This document shows positions 11,096 to 21,269 of a stretch of 64,000 nt of DNA, in pieces. Both the position numbers and the translations under genes were made by a program. The stretch comes from Macrostomum hystrix (taxonomy: Eukaryota; Platyhelminthes; Macrostomidae): positions 62,001-126,000 of the forward strand of contig CATNEN010000038.1 in the NCBI GenBank assembly GCA_950097015.1, written 5' to 3'. The notes below the pieces were generated by a model. It was not told where the DNA came from and made no database searches. It was given only the letters and a program-made list of their open reading frames with translations. Within the stretch, counting starts at the first letter, position 1. Each line of letters opens with the position of its first letter.

Positions 11096-12193
11096 TTTCC
11101 GGTTTCATTGCTAGGCATTTGATTTCTCCCAGTCTCTTCAATTCTACTTTTAAATAGTTGAGGTATGCAAGGTTAAAATGAGTTGCATATTGACGAAGCT
11201 GTATTGAAAACAGAAGCACAGAAACGAGAAAATTTAAATATTCGGACCCTTGTATTATAGAAGGCAGCAGTTGCACCAGATTGAGTATGCCATCTTCACG
11301 GCAAGAGTAGGGAGTAAGCCGAATCGCGGCAATCAGCTTGACAGCGATCTAAATTGATGGCGTGTCGGCTATCAGAGTATCTGCTATATATTAATGTTTT
11401 TGCCGGACAATGGAAAAATCACTGGCATGCAGCCTTTACGACTAATTAGCGGCCTTTATTTCATGGATTTTAGTCATCAGAACAATTTTCAATACATCAC
11501 AAGTTAGTTTTTTTCTAAAACTATTAAATTTAAGTTCCACATGGAAAACATTGTTATATAGAAGTATAGTCTTGTAGTCCTAGCTTGAATAAACTATCCA
11601 TAGATTGAAAGGAGTGGCAATACAGTAAATAAAATTAATAATACCAAACCGTAATTTACAGTAATACTCCATCAACCATCAGATTACTGTCTGCGATACA
11701 TTAAAAGAACTATTAGAGTTATTACACTTGTTGCCCTACCTTCAGTTTCTTTCCCTCCTTTCAATGCCCTCCTTTTACTCCTCTCCCTGCCCTCACCTCA
11801 CAGCGGTCAAAGGTAGATAATTCTTTTTTCTTTTGTTTCTTCACAAAGCTGTTGCACTCAGACTATTTTAAGTGCAACTGTCCAGTTCATACATGTAGTC
11901 GTCTTTTCCTGCGAATACCAAATTGCCTAACTCTCTGCACATCTTCCCGCTCTTTAGAGTTTAGATTTGATTGGAATTACGCAGTGACGCAAAGAAATTT
12001 AAAAGTTATGCTTTCCACGAACTCGCTCGGAACTCACTCGACGTCTCACTTACGGTAAGAGTCATGCCTCATGTACAGCATAATTAAGGCTTCCAGTGTT
12101 ATGATTAAATTATGAATCAACTGCACATCACAGATTTTTGTCTGGCCTAAACAATATCAGTAAACTGTCATATTGCTTCCATTGCACTTTGCT
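11096..12193. other. intergenic, upstream of MITD1
   Basis: AT-rich, no coding similarity. A pyrimidine tract ending in ACAAAG at about 11825-11846 could be a 5' UTR splice acceptor, but this is weak. Confidence 0.4.
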
Positions 12194-15100
12194 ATGTCAT
12201 CAGCAGGTGATAGTGAAAATAATCATTTCGAAGTATCAAAGCGGTGGCTTTTAAAAGCGATCTCTTTTGACAATGAAAACAAGTAAGTCGGCGTCTTCAT
12301 TAATGTTTTTGTAAATATTTTTTCTACTTAGACTTGCCTCATTGATTTTTTTACTGCGACTATTCTAATTGAATAAATATTTTTCTGTTCTTAACGAATT
12401 TTTATCTAAGCCTAGGCCTATTTTTATGTGGAATAATAGCTATGTTTCTAAGGAATCGGAATTTAGGTAGCTGGTGATAGATTTATAAGAACTTTTGAAC
12501 TAAAAGTTTTGTTTATTTTTTGTACGATATGACAAATATCTTTTTTGCAGCTATATAATATAGCTATTGGTGTGTAGGCCTATTGGCATAATTATTATAT
12601 AAACTGGCTAGCTAAGACTAAAACAGCTGTACATATAATATAGTCCTAAGTCGAACTTTAAATCACATAGAATATAGAAAAATTATCTAAAATTAGAACT
12701 TGCTTTTTTCAGTAAAAAAATAAAGCAAAGTTTTAAATTTTTTATTTCATTTTCACTAATTTTCCAAACAAGTTATAATTTATTCTAGTTATAAGTTACT
12801 AGTTATCAGTTACTTATAATTCAAGCTAGCTATTAAGCAAGATAGCTAGATGACAAAGTTAGATCTCACTAAATGCTTGTGGCTATGCATTATCTGGCCA
12901 AGAACATGTCTTATATTATATAGTCTAGTCCTATATTGAGTTTCTTTTGTTGCAAAAAGGTTCTAAAATATTGACCCTAGAAAGTCAAGAGACTATTAAT
13001 TTTTAATTGGGTTAGAAATTGCTTATATTAATATTACTTAGGGTAGTTTAAATTTTAATAAGTATATTAGGTTGATCTATTATAAAATGGTTGCTGGGCA
13101 TTTTGGCGACTGTGCTTTTCAGGGCCTAGTATTGCTTTTCAGTAACCTTTTTGGTGCATTTGGTTCCCACAAGCACATGATGTATAATTTTTTTCAATTA
13201 CAATTCATTATTAGCAGTGTCATTCAACCATTGTAGTTCCAATTCTACTACTTAGGCAGACATATAGGCCACATTGTATCACAATTTATTTGTACCACAC
13301 AAATAAAAAGCAAACAGATTAGCAAATGAAGCAAAAATTATAAGCCATTGCATAAAAACATGGTAAAAACGAAGTAAGTCAAACTGAAAATTAAATATGG
13401 TTTATGACATGGTATAGCTAGAACTGCTTCATGTTAAATGAACCACTTCCTCAGCAATGATGTTTGTTGCAATGAAACCATAGCTGCAACCACTAGAATT
13501 GATGGAGTATAGAAACAGAAAAAAATGTAATTTGATTTTCATTGTTAATTTTTATTCTTCAGTTATATCAGTTCTATCAACCAGAGGCTGTAGCCTAGTG
13601 GTTAGGGCGTCGGACTCACGACTTGAAGGTCGGGGTTCGATTCCTGTCTCCACTGAAACAATTTGTGTCCTTTAGCAAGACACTTAACTCTGCATTGCTT
13701 CAGTTCACCTAGCTGTTAAATGGGTACCAGCATCAGCTGGGATAATTGAAGGTGAGTGTGGCACTACAAAGAACCCTAGAATTCCTCCAAGGTCATGACC
13801 AGACCATTTGAGACCATGTAAGAAATGCTCAGCTATGACAATCAGAGATTGTACATAGTGTTTGCATGTTTCAATACGCTTATAAATTGACAACACTCGC
13901 CCTATGTACACGTTAGATCCTGCCTGACCTGATGTGCCTGATCGTATATTTTTGGATAACTTGTGACCTTCATATGTTTTGATTGAGAAATATGCTACCT
14001 ATGTACAGGTCCGTGGGGGTTTGGGGGCGGCGGACTCCGGCCCCCAACGCGCCCGCCGCGCTGAGGCGCGCCGGCCCGGCCCCGAAGAGCCGAATGCACG
14101 CTGGAAGGACGTGCCGGACGACCCTTGTGTTGTGTCTGACCGCAAATGGAGGGAGACAGACCTGGTAGCCCGTCGTGAGACGGTTGCTCTAATGACCGCT
14201 AAGTAGACTTACGTTTTTTTAAGGTCAGCCACTAAACAGGAGGCACAAGCGTCCCGTCCTTCGGCAGGACGCTCCAGGGCGTCCTCTACGGACAGACTCC
14301 CTCTTTCCTTTGCTCTGCGCAGTCTCAAACCCAGTCACCAAGGCCCACCGGTTACAGTGATACGGCCTTAAATAGCGGTTCCTGGTAAAGCAGACGGGGA
14401 TTCGGTGGTCGTTCCCCTCACTGGAGGGCAAGCCTCCTGAGTTTGACCCGCTTTGGACGCTCCACAAGGGAGCTTACTGGGCGCTAGCAAGTAAGGACAC
14501 CACCTGGCTTAACCATAGACTCATATATTCTATGACTTAAAGACTTGGATCTCCGGCCATTTTACGGGACTGAATTCCTTGCCTCAGTCAATTACCGATT
14601 TATTTATTGTCGAATCTGCAAACGAGTCCCGGCCACCTCAGCCTACCCTAGTCGGGTAGTTACCGGCTGCAGGCTGAGTAGGACTCGGAGCCTGAGGCGC
14701 CGGATTTGCTGGTTCTATTAAGCGCTTCCAGCCGCCACGCCCGCTTCCGCGTGACAGAGATCGACAAAGGGGCCTAACGCCTGGAAAGTCTCTCTCCGGC
14801 CATAGGCGACTGGTTGCAACAGAACAGTTCTAGCTTTGCAACCACGTACATGCACATACACACTATTCAAAGCTCGCTACTGTATTAGTAGTACAATTGG
14901 AATTAAATGCTACGAGCATTGAAAAAACAAAGCAACAAGACAGACATGTTGTGAATGGCCTATGTGCACATTTGCTCATAGGGTACTTATGTAATCAATG
15001 TACATGTGAGGTTCAATAATATATATACACGGCTCTCGCTACGCGAGAGAGCACCCTCACCCTTGGTTAACTGGACTTGGCCTCGCCTCGCTTATTTGGC

Positions 15101-18100
15101 TAGCAGCCACAACACTGGCATCGCAAGCAGGGGTTAGAGCAAACCCCCCAAACCAGCGCAGTCCAGCCAATCAACTCACGGCAGCCAGGCCCACTAAGCG
15201 ACTTTCGCACTCATACGGCACTCACAACTGCAAGTCAGCCAGTTGAGCCAATCGGAAATGGGTAGCACTGAGAATGCCACAGCGCCAGCACTACGCCTGA
15301 ACCTCAGAGAACCTCCACCATTTCTGGACAACCCAGGAACACCTGCAGTTTCGTGGGAAATCTGGGCCGCTGAGTTTGACACCTACCTGCTAGCATCCGG
15401 AATCGATAGCCTGCAAGAAGCCAGGAAGATTGCGCTGCTCACCCACTGCCTTGGGCGCGAAGGAGTACGAATCTACCGGACTCTCTCGGCTGACCAGGAA
15501 ACGGCTCCGACAACACTAGCAGCGGCATGCGATCTCCTGAAGCAGCACTTCCAGCCAGCAGTGAGCGTGTATGCCAAGAGGCACGAATTCCGGAAGTGCG
15601 TCCAGCGAAGCGCCGAAGGCGTGCAAGCCTTTGTGGCAAATCTGCGCCATGCCGCCAAGGACTGCCAGTTTGGAGTCCTCCATGACGACCTCATCCTGGA
15701 CCAGCTGATCTTTGGCACCTCGTCCTCAAAGGTGCGCGAAAGACTCCTACTTGAGAAGGAGCTCACGCTGGGCGGGGCAATCCAAATTGCAGCCCAGGTG
15801 GAAATGGCGGTCCACAGTGAGAATTCGCTGACTGGCAAGACAGCAGCCGACGACAGCATCAAGAAGATCAACTTTAAGAGAGCTTCCTACGACGCCAAGC
15901 AGCGCCAGACGGGTCAGCAGAACCAGTTCTGCTGCTCGCACTGCGGCCAGCGAGGCCACCGCACAGGCAGTGATCCGCGCTGTGCGGCACGAGGCAAGGC
16001 GTGCACGAAGTGCGGGAGGCTCAACCACTTCGCCAAGGTGTGCAAGAGCAGCACGACGGCACCGACCTCAGGCCAAAAGAAGATTCAAGGCGTCGAGATA
16101 GACAGCTCCAGACAGCAGAGTATCTTCGCTGTCGGGTCGAGCCACAAAGGCCAATACAAGAGGGCCAGCATAAGAATCAATGGTCACAGCATCCCGTTAC
16201 TGGTGGACACAGCCGCCAAAGTCTCCATCCTCAGCATGGAGACAAGCCGCAAAATCTTCGGATCTAAAATTCCTCTGCGCCCGTGCGACAAGAAGCTGCT
16301 TTCCTACAACGGCTCCAGTATCAGCGTCGCCGGCGAGATCGATGCCAGGGTCGAGTTCGACGGCGTTCAGCTTCCGTTGTTCACCTTCACAATTGTGATG
16401 GATGGCGACGACCTGATGGGCATCGACCTGATGGACAAACTCGACTGCAAGGTCCTCGGACCTTCCGGCCATCAAATCTTCACTATTAGCTCGGGTAACG
16501 AGGCTTCAGGTATGCCACCTATGCCAGATTGGATTCCTGCCAAGTACCACACTTTAGGCACCGGTCTCGGCGAGATCAAGGGCTTCTGCCACCGCCCCAG
16601 GGTGGACCAGACCGTGCCGCCGGTAGCGCAGCGGATGCGCCGGCTGCCGCTCGCTCTGCGCCAAGAGTGTGCTGCGGAGATCCATCGCTGGAAGGAAGAA
16701 GGCATCATCGAGCGCGCCGAAGGCGACGTTCCTGATTGGCAATCGAATGTCACTTGCGCCAGGAAGTCTGACGGGAAGCTTCGCCTCTGCGTCGATCTGC
16801 GCAGTGTCAACAAGGCGATTGTCCCAGACTCGATGTCACTGCCAACATTCGCCGACCTAGTTACCGAGTTTTCCAACTCCAAGTGGTTCTCGCGGATTGA
16901 TCTCAACCAGTCGTACCTGCAACTGCCGCTGCACGAAGACGCCAAGAACCTGACCTGCTTCCACACAGAATCTGGCCTGTACCGATTCAAACGAATGCCA
17001 TTCGGAATCAGCTCAGCTCCGGCGGCCTTCCAGAAGGTCGTCGGCAAGATCCTGGAAGGCATCGACGGCGTCATGCACTATCAAGATGACATCGCGGTGC
17101 ACGCGGCAACGGAAGCCGAGCATGACAAACGCCTTTTCCGAGTCCTGGACAAGCTGCTGCATCACCGAGTCACCATCAACCTCAAGAAGTGCGTTTTCAA
17201 GGTTCCAGAGATCCAGTTCGTCGGACATCGGATCAGCGCCACCGGCATCCAGCCGCTTCAGTCCCACGCTGAGTCAGTAGAGCAACTCAAGGCACCGACG
17301 AACGCGTCCGAGCTTGCTTCCTTCCTCGGTTTCGCAAAGTTTCTCCAGTTCTACATCAAGAACCTGTCGCATGTCGCCGAGCCGCTGACAGCACTCCTGC
17401 GCAAGTATGTGCCCTGGAACTGGGACAAGAAGTGCGAGGCAGCCTTCAGTGAGGTCAAGCGGCTCATCTCATCCGCGCCGTGCCTAAAATTCTTCGATCA
17501 GAGCCACGAAACAGTCGTCTCGTGTGACAGCAGCGACGTCGCCCTGGGCGCTACTCTGGGCCAAATTGACGAGCGTGGACAACTTCGTCCAGTCGCCTTC
17601 GCCTCGCGCGCTCTGTCCGACACCGAGCGCCGTTACTCCGCGACGGAGAAGGAGGCCCTGGCCTGCGTCTGGAGCTGCGAGCACTGGCACCTTCTGCTGT
17701 ACGGCCGGAAGTTCAAGCTGCTGACCGACCACCAGGCTCTGACCACCCTGCTATCAGCACGCGGAAGCGGCCAGCGGCCTCTTCGGCTTCAACGCTGGTG
17801 TGAGCGACTCTTCGTCTACGATTTTGACATCGAGTATGTTCCTGGTAAGCTAAACGTCCAACCTGACTTTCTGTCCCGCTACGGCTACGATCGTAAAAAG
17901 ATCGGCCAAGAATCGATTGATCAACGTCAAACTGAGTCAGACATCAACCTAGTGCTTGCCAGGAGCTCCGAGCCTATTTCAGTTGCTCAGCTCGCCGAGG
18001 CCACAGCTAGCGATGACCAACTGCAGCGAGTCGTTCAGTTCGTGCTCAACGGATGGCCCACCGAGACTCCTAGCGACCTGAAGGGTTTCCATCAGGTGCA

Positions 18101-21100
18101 GCACGAGCTCTGCCTGTGGAACGACGGGCGCTGTCTGGCGAGAGGCAGCCGTGCGGTCATCCCAGCCTCACTCCGCGACCTGGTGTTGACGGAGGCGCAT
18201 CAAGGGCATCTCGGCGTGGCGAAGGTCAAGGCGCGATGCCGCGAAACTGTCTGGTGGCCGCGCATTGACAGCGACGTGGAGACATTCGTGAGGAACTGCA
18301 GTGCCTGCATTCTGTCGGAGAAGGCGTTCAAGCCGATCAAGGTGCCCTGGTCAACCACGGAACTACCAGCCGGCCCGTGGAGACAGCTCCAAGTCGACAT
18401 CGTCGGAGAGCTCCCGGCAACCGAAGCGCCAAATTCGCACAGATTCCTCATCGTAGTCCACGACCTCTACTCCAAGTGGCCCGAGATCATCGCGTCTTCA
18501 TCCGTAACCTCTACTGCCTGCATCGAGGCCCTTCGCAGCCTGTTCGTCCGCTGGGGCCTGCCAGACGAGATCACAACTGACAACGGACCACAATTCGTGT
18601 CGAGCGAGTTCACGGACTTCCTCAGCTCACTTGGCATCAAGCATCGCCGGACTCCATTCTATTGTCCGCAGCAGAACGGCGGAGTCGAAAGGTTCAACGG
18701 CTTCATCAAGTCTTCTCTACGAGCCCTGTTGGCCGACGGCGTGGCCATGAAGCAAGCTGTGCAGGAACTCCTGCTAGCGTATCGATCGGCTGAACACGCG
18801 CTGACCAAGAAGACCCCGGCCGAGATGATGCTAGGGCGGAAGCTTCGCCTGCATCTTGACCGGCTTCAACCGGCCGAGCCTGAGTCCGCGCCCAGCCAGG
18901 CGCTGCGGCGCACCGTCCAGGAACAACAGCAGCGAGCCGAAAGTCGCCGGAAACCTTCCAAGCAGAATCAGCAACCGCGGAGCGCCGCATTGACCGTCGG
19001 CAGTCGTGTCCGCGTACGCCGACCGAAGAAAAGCAAACTCGGCAGCGGCATCTCTGAGCCGATGACGGTCGTCGGTCGCAACGGCAACACACTGACGCTA
19101 ACCGATGGCAGTCGCTGGCACATCAGCCGCTGCATCCCAGACAACCGCCGCGGCTGGTGCGACGATGACGGTGACGGTGAGCTGCCACCCCAGCCAGCGG
19201 GTGCGCCGACAAGCCCAGCGCCACCAATGCCACCGCTGCGTCGTTCTGAGAGGCATCGTGCACCGCCTCAATGGTTCGGCAGTGTCGTGACCCACGATTG
19301 AGTGTGAACCGACATGTGACTCAAGTGACTGTTGTGGAGAGAGCAATCACATGCGATACGAACTGATTAAATGCATGTCTCAAACTATGCCATCCCGCCC
19401 GTTGCCTGTCATCTCTTTGGAGGGGGGATGATGTTGTGAATGGCCTATGTGCACATTTGCTCATAGGGTACTTATGTAATCAATGTACATGTGAGGTTCA
19501 ATAATATATATACACGGCTCTCGCTACGCGAGAGAGCACCCTCACCCTTGGTTAACTGGACTTGGCCTCGCCTCGCTTATTTGGCTAGCAGCCACAACAA
19601 GACACATTGGTAATAATGCATAATTAATAATGTTATACAATGTCTTATATGGAATGTATTTGTGGGAACCGAAATGCATCAAAAAGGCATCGAAATACCA
19701 GGCAACCACATTTTAATATGTATAAATCTAAATAGAAAGGCTATGCTATATATTATATTATATCATTGTAATTCTATTATTGAGCCATGTAGTAAGAACT
19801 AAATAAAAGTTCTGTTTTAAACGATATTGCTAGCTGCTCAATAAGTCAAGTATGCTCCAGCTGATTTTCATGATTTCAATTATCAATATTGTTTTACACA
19901 TAGGCTGATTCCGGCATTCTCTTGCTACAAGGAAGGCTTGGACAAACTCATGGAATATCTCAAATCTGTGCCAGAGTCAGATGTGGCCAAGCGCAATGCC
20001 ATTCGAACCAGACTTGCTGAATACCTGAGCAGAGCTGAGGCAATCAAACAGAAACTGCTGGCCTCTGGACAAATAAGTCCGCAATGTGTGTATCATACTA
20101 CTGAAGTAGCAATAATTGCCTGAAAATTAACAATTGGAGCATTGAAATACTCTTACATTAAAATTAACTGTACATGAAACTAATTCTTCAGCCGCCCAGC
20201 CCAAGCACACGCAGTACCGCATTGGCGAAGGCGAGACTGGCTACGGCTACGATAGAATATTCGGCGACTGTCTCAATGACGCATCTGTGGTTTGGGTTCG
20301 AGTTGAGGATCCCTACATCAGGAAGATGTACCAGGTGAGGCGCTTAGTAATTAGATGACAAAGCATTCAACAATCAAAAATCTAGACCGTCTAGTTCACT
20401 TCGTCGTTTATAGGCGTCAGCGAAAACTCACACTAACACACTTACAAGGGGTGAGTGCCAGAGCGTCCCTGAGGTCCCTGAGGTCCCTGAGCTCGATTCC
20501 GCGGCGAGGCCACATTCATTTTGGGCACAGCCGCGGAGAGAAGGCTTGGGGGCTTGTCGTGCAACTTAGACCCTTGAGGGCCAACCTCAAAGGCACAGTG
20601 AAAGTGTGCATTTTAGCCTGACGATGAGAAATTTATGGTCAGATGTACACACCTGTGTGACTGTGTGCTCAGGAGTCAGCGGAATAGGCAGAATTGCCTC
20701 CTCGCTGGCTGCGGGTCAAGTGTCAACAAATGATGTGCCATTGCTAACAGCCGTCCTGCAAATATCGTTATCATTGTATCGGACCACCTAAAATGTACAT
20801 CTAGATGTACGCCCAATCGACTGACTGAAGCAATCAATGAACAACTCGACATAAAAGCCTCCTCATTGTCCCCACAGTTGCACTTCTTTCTGCAATTCTG
20901 CGAACTCTGCGTCCGCCGCTGCCCGGGCTGCCTCCAGGAGATTCACCTGGTCACCGGGCCGGACGAAGCCAGTTCTGAGAAGCAGCGCGAATGTCTGGAT
21001 CTCCTGACCGAGTCGCTCAGAGATCGAGGCGTTGAGCTGCGGGTGAGTCTGCGGGACAGTCTGCACGACCGGGAGGTGTTTTTCAGCAATGGCTGGCGAG

Positions 21101-21231
21101 TGAAAATTGGCCGCGGCCTCAGTTTGTACAAGAAGCTGGCAAGGCAGCTGGACCTGGGAACTCACGACCTGGCGCTGCGGCCCTGCATGGAGACCACCGT
21201 TGACATCTTTCACGAGTCCATTCTGCGCTGA
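12194..21231 (+). CDS. MITD1: MIT domain-containing protein 1 (MITD1), 4 exons
   Basis: Exons: 12194-12282, 19904-20085, 20192-20334, 20878-21231, with phases 2, 1 and 0 consistent, giving 255 residues (human about 249). Residues about 8-80 form the MIT three-helix bundle (RWLLKAISFDNENK joined to LIPAFSCYKEGLDKLMEYL and RLAEYLSRAEAIKQKLL), which binds ESCRT-III tails. Residues about 95-255 match the C-terminal phospholipase-D-like membrane-binding domain: YRIGEGETGYGYDRIF, WVRVEDPYIRKMYQ, HDREVFFSNGWRVKIGRGL, LRPCMETTVDIFHESIL. The family acts in cytokinetic abscission. Exon 1 encodes the start of MIT helix 1 and is separated by a 7.6-kb intron holding a SINE, a GC-rich block and a complete LTR retrotransposon. 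The exon 2 donor (AAT|GTGTGT) is weak but is the only phase-fitting one seen. Confidence 0.92.
12283..13575. other. MITD1 intron 1, 5' part, nothing recognised
   Basis: AT-rich intronic DNA without arrays or frames of note. Confidence 0.5.
13580..13760 (+). mobile_element. SINE family A, copy 2 (MITD1 intron 1)
   Basis: The head contains GTAGCCTAGTGGTTAGGGCG (box A region) and GGGTTCGATTCCTG (box B). The body contains AGCAAGACACTTAACTCTGC and TGGGTACCAGCATCAGCTGG, as in copies 1 and 3. The palindromic tail of the other copies is not seen, so the 3' boundary is uncertain. Confidence 0.85.
14005..14870. mobile_element. GC-rich block of unknown origin inside MITD1 intron 1
   Basis: An abrupt change from AT-rich intron to strongly GC-rich sequence (for example GGGGTTTGGGGGCGGCGGAC near 14015), returning to AT-rich near 14840. 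Frames are short (75-80 codons) and unlike any family I recognise. There is no clear terminal repeat or target duplication. It could be a fragment of a LINE or DNA transposon, or a retrocopy of a non-coding RNA. It is tagged as mobile only by composition and position next to the LTR element. Confidence 0.3.
14947..15114 (+). repeat. 5' LTR
   Basis: 168 bp. It contains a TATA-like ATATATATACAC at about 15019-15030. Immediately downstream is a perfect 7-bp hairpin, CTCTCGC (15033-15039), loop TAC, GCGAGAG (15043-15049). Confidence 0.95.
15258..19301 (+). CDS. gag-pol polyprotein of the LTR retrotransposon
   Basis: One intact frame of 1347 codons from ATG 15258. Gag is followed by two zinc knuckles (CCSHCGQRGHRTG...C near residue 224, CTKCGRLNHFAKVC near 248). 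A pepsin-like protease follows near 314 with the triad DTA (LVDTAAKVSIL) instead of the usual D[S/T]G. The reverse transcriptase has YQDD near 607. RNase H begins SCDSSDVALGATLG near 754. The integrase has an H-H-C-C head (HQGHLG...CSAC, near 980) and D, D, E residues near 1045, 1106 and 1141 (QVDIVGEL, TDNGPQF, NGGVERFNG). The Pro-rich, basic C-terminus lacks an envelope-like frame. No frameshift or stop separates gag from pol. Whether the protease substitution is tolerated cannot be told from sequence. Confidence 0.95.
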   Translation: MGSTENATAPALRLNLREPPPFLDNPGTPAVSWEIWAAEFDTYLLASGIDSLQEARKIALLTHCLGREGVRIYRTLSADQETAPTTLAAACDLLKQHFQPAVSVYAKRHEFRKCVQRSAEGVQAFVANLRHAAKDCQFGVLHDDLILDQLIFGTSSSKVRERLLLEKELTLGGAIQIAAQVEMAVHSENSLTGKTAADDSIKKINFKRASYDAKQRQTGQQNQFCCSHCGQRGHRTGSDPRCAARGKACTKCGRLNHFAKVCKSSTTAPTSGQKKIQGVEIDSSRQQSIFAVGSSHKGQYKRASIRINGHSIPLLVDTAAKVSILSMETSRKIFGSKIPLRPCDKKLLSYNGSSISVAGEIDARVEFDGVQLPLFTFTIVMDGDDLMGIDLMDKLDCKVLGPSGHQIFTISSGNEASGMPPMPDWIPAKYHTLGTGLGEIKGFCHRPRVDQTVPPVAQRMRRLPLALRQECAAEIHRWKEEGIIERAEGDVPDWQSNVTCARKSDGKLRLCVDLRSVNKAIVPDSMSLPTFADLVTEFSNSKWFSRIDLNQSYLQLPLHEDAKNLTCFHTESGLYRFKRMPFGISSAPAAFQKVVGKILEGIDGVMHYQDDIAVHAATEAEHDKRLFRVLDKLLHHRVTINLKKCVFKVPEIQFVGHRISATGIQPLQSHAESVEQLKAPTNASELASFLGFAKFLQFYIKNLSHVAEPLTALLRKYVPWNWDKKCEAAFSEVKRLISSAPCLKFFDQSHETVVSCDSSDVALGATLGQIDERGQLRPVAFASRALSDTERRYSATEKEALACVWSCEHWHLLLYGRKFKLLTDHQALTTLLSARGSGQRPLRLQRWCERLFVYDFDIEYVPGKLNVQPDFLSRYGYDRKKIGQESIDQRQTESDINLVLARSSEPISVAQLAEATASDDQLQRVVQFVLNGWPTETPSDLKGFHQVQHELCLWNDGRCLARGSRAVIPASLRDLVLTEAHQGHLGVAKVKARCRETVWWPRIDSDVETFVRNCSACILSEKAFKPIKVPWSTTELPAGPWRQLQVDIVGELPATEAPNSHRFLIVVHDLYSKWPEIIASSSVTSTACIEALRSLFVRWGLPDEITTDNGPQFVSSEFTDFLSSLGIKHRRTPFYCPQQNGGVERFNGFIKSSLRALLADGVAMKQAVQELLLAYRSAEHALTKKTPAEMMLGRKLRLHLDRLQPAEPESAPSQALRRTVQEQQQRAESRRKPSKQNQQPRSAALTVGSRVRVRRPKKSKLGSGISEPMTVVGRNGNTLTLTDGSRWHISRCIPDNRRGWCDDDGDGELPPQPAGAPTSPAPPMPPLRRSERHRAPPQWFGSVVTHD
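19432..19599 (+). repeat. 3' LTR
   Basis: Identical to the 5' LTR, including the hairpin (19518-19534). Preceded by the polypurine tract at about 19419-19431. Confidence 0.95.
20446..20790 (+). mobile_element. SINE family B, copy in MITD1 intron 3
   Basis: Contains GAGCTCGATTCCGCGGCGAG (box B region), the GGCACAGCCGCGGAGAGAAG core, GTCAGCGGAATAGGCAGAAT, and the tail CGTCCTGCAAATATCG...TTATCATT. The AGGTCCCTG motif in the head is duplicated locally. It fills most of the 543-bp intron. Confidence 0.8.
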
Positions 21232-21269
21232 ACTCGAGCCAGGGAACTACCTATTGCCTATTGCTATAA

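Larger units (their letters stand above)
14947..19599 (+). mobile_element. complete Ty3/Gypsy-type LTR retrotransposon in MITD1 intron 1
   Basis: Two 168-bp LTRs (14947-15114 and 19432-19599) were compared by eye and are identical. Both begin TGTTGTG and end CACAACA, an inverted terminal pair. The target duplication AGACA lies at 14942-14946 and 19600-19604. A primer-binding-site candidate follows the 5' LTR (TGGCATCGCAAG from 15116), and a purine tract GGAGGGGGGATGA abuts the 3' LTR. One gag-pol frame fills the interior in the same orientation as MITD1. Short LTRs, two CCHC knuckles and a fused frame suggest a Mag-like lineage (inference). Identical LTRs imply a recent insertion. Confidence 0.95.
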
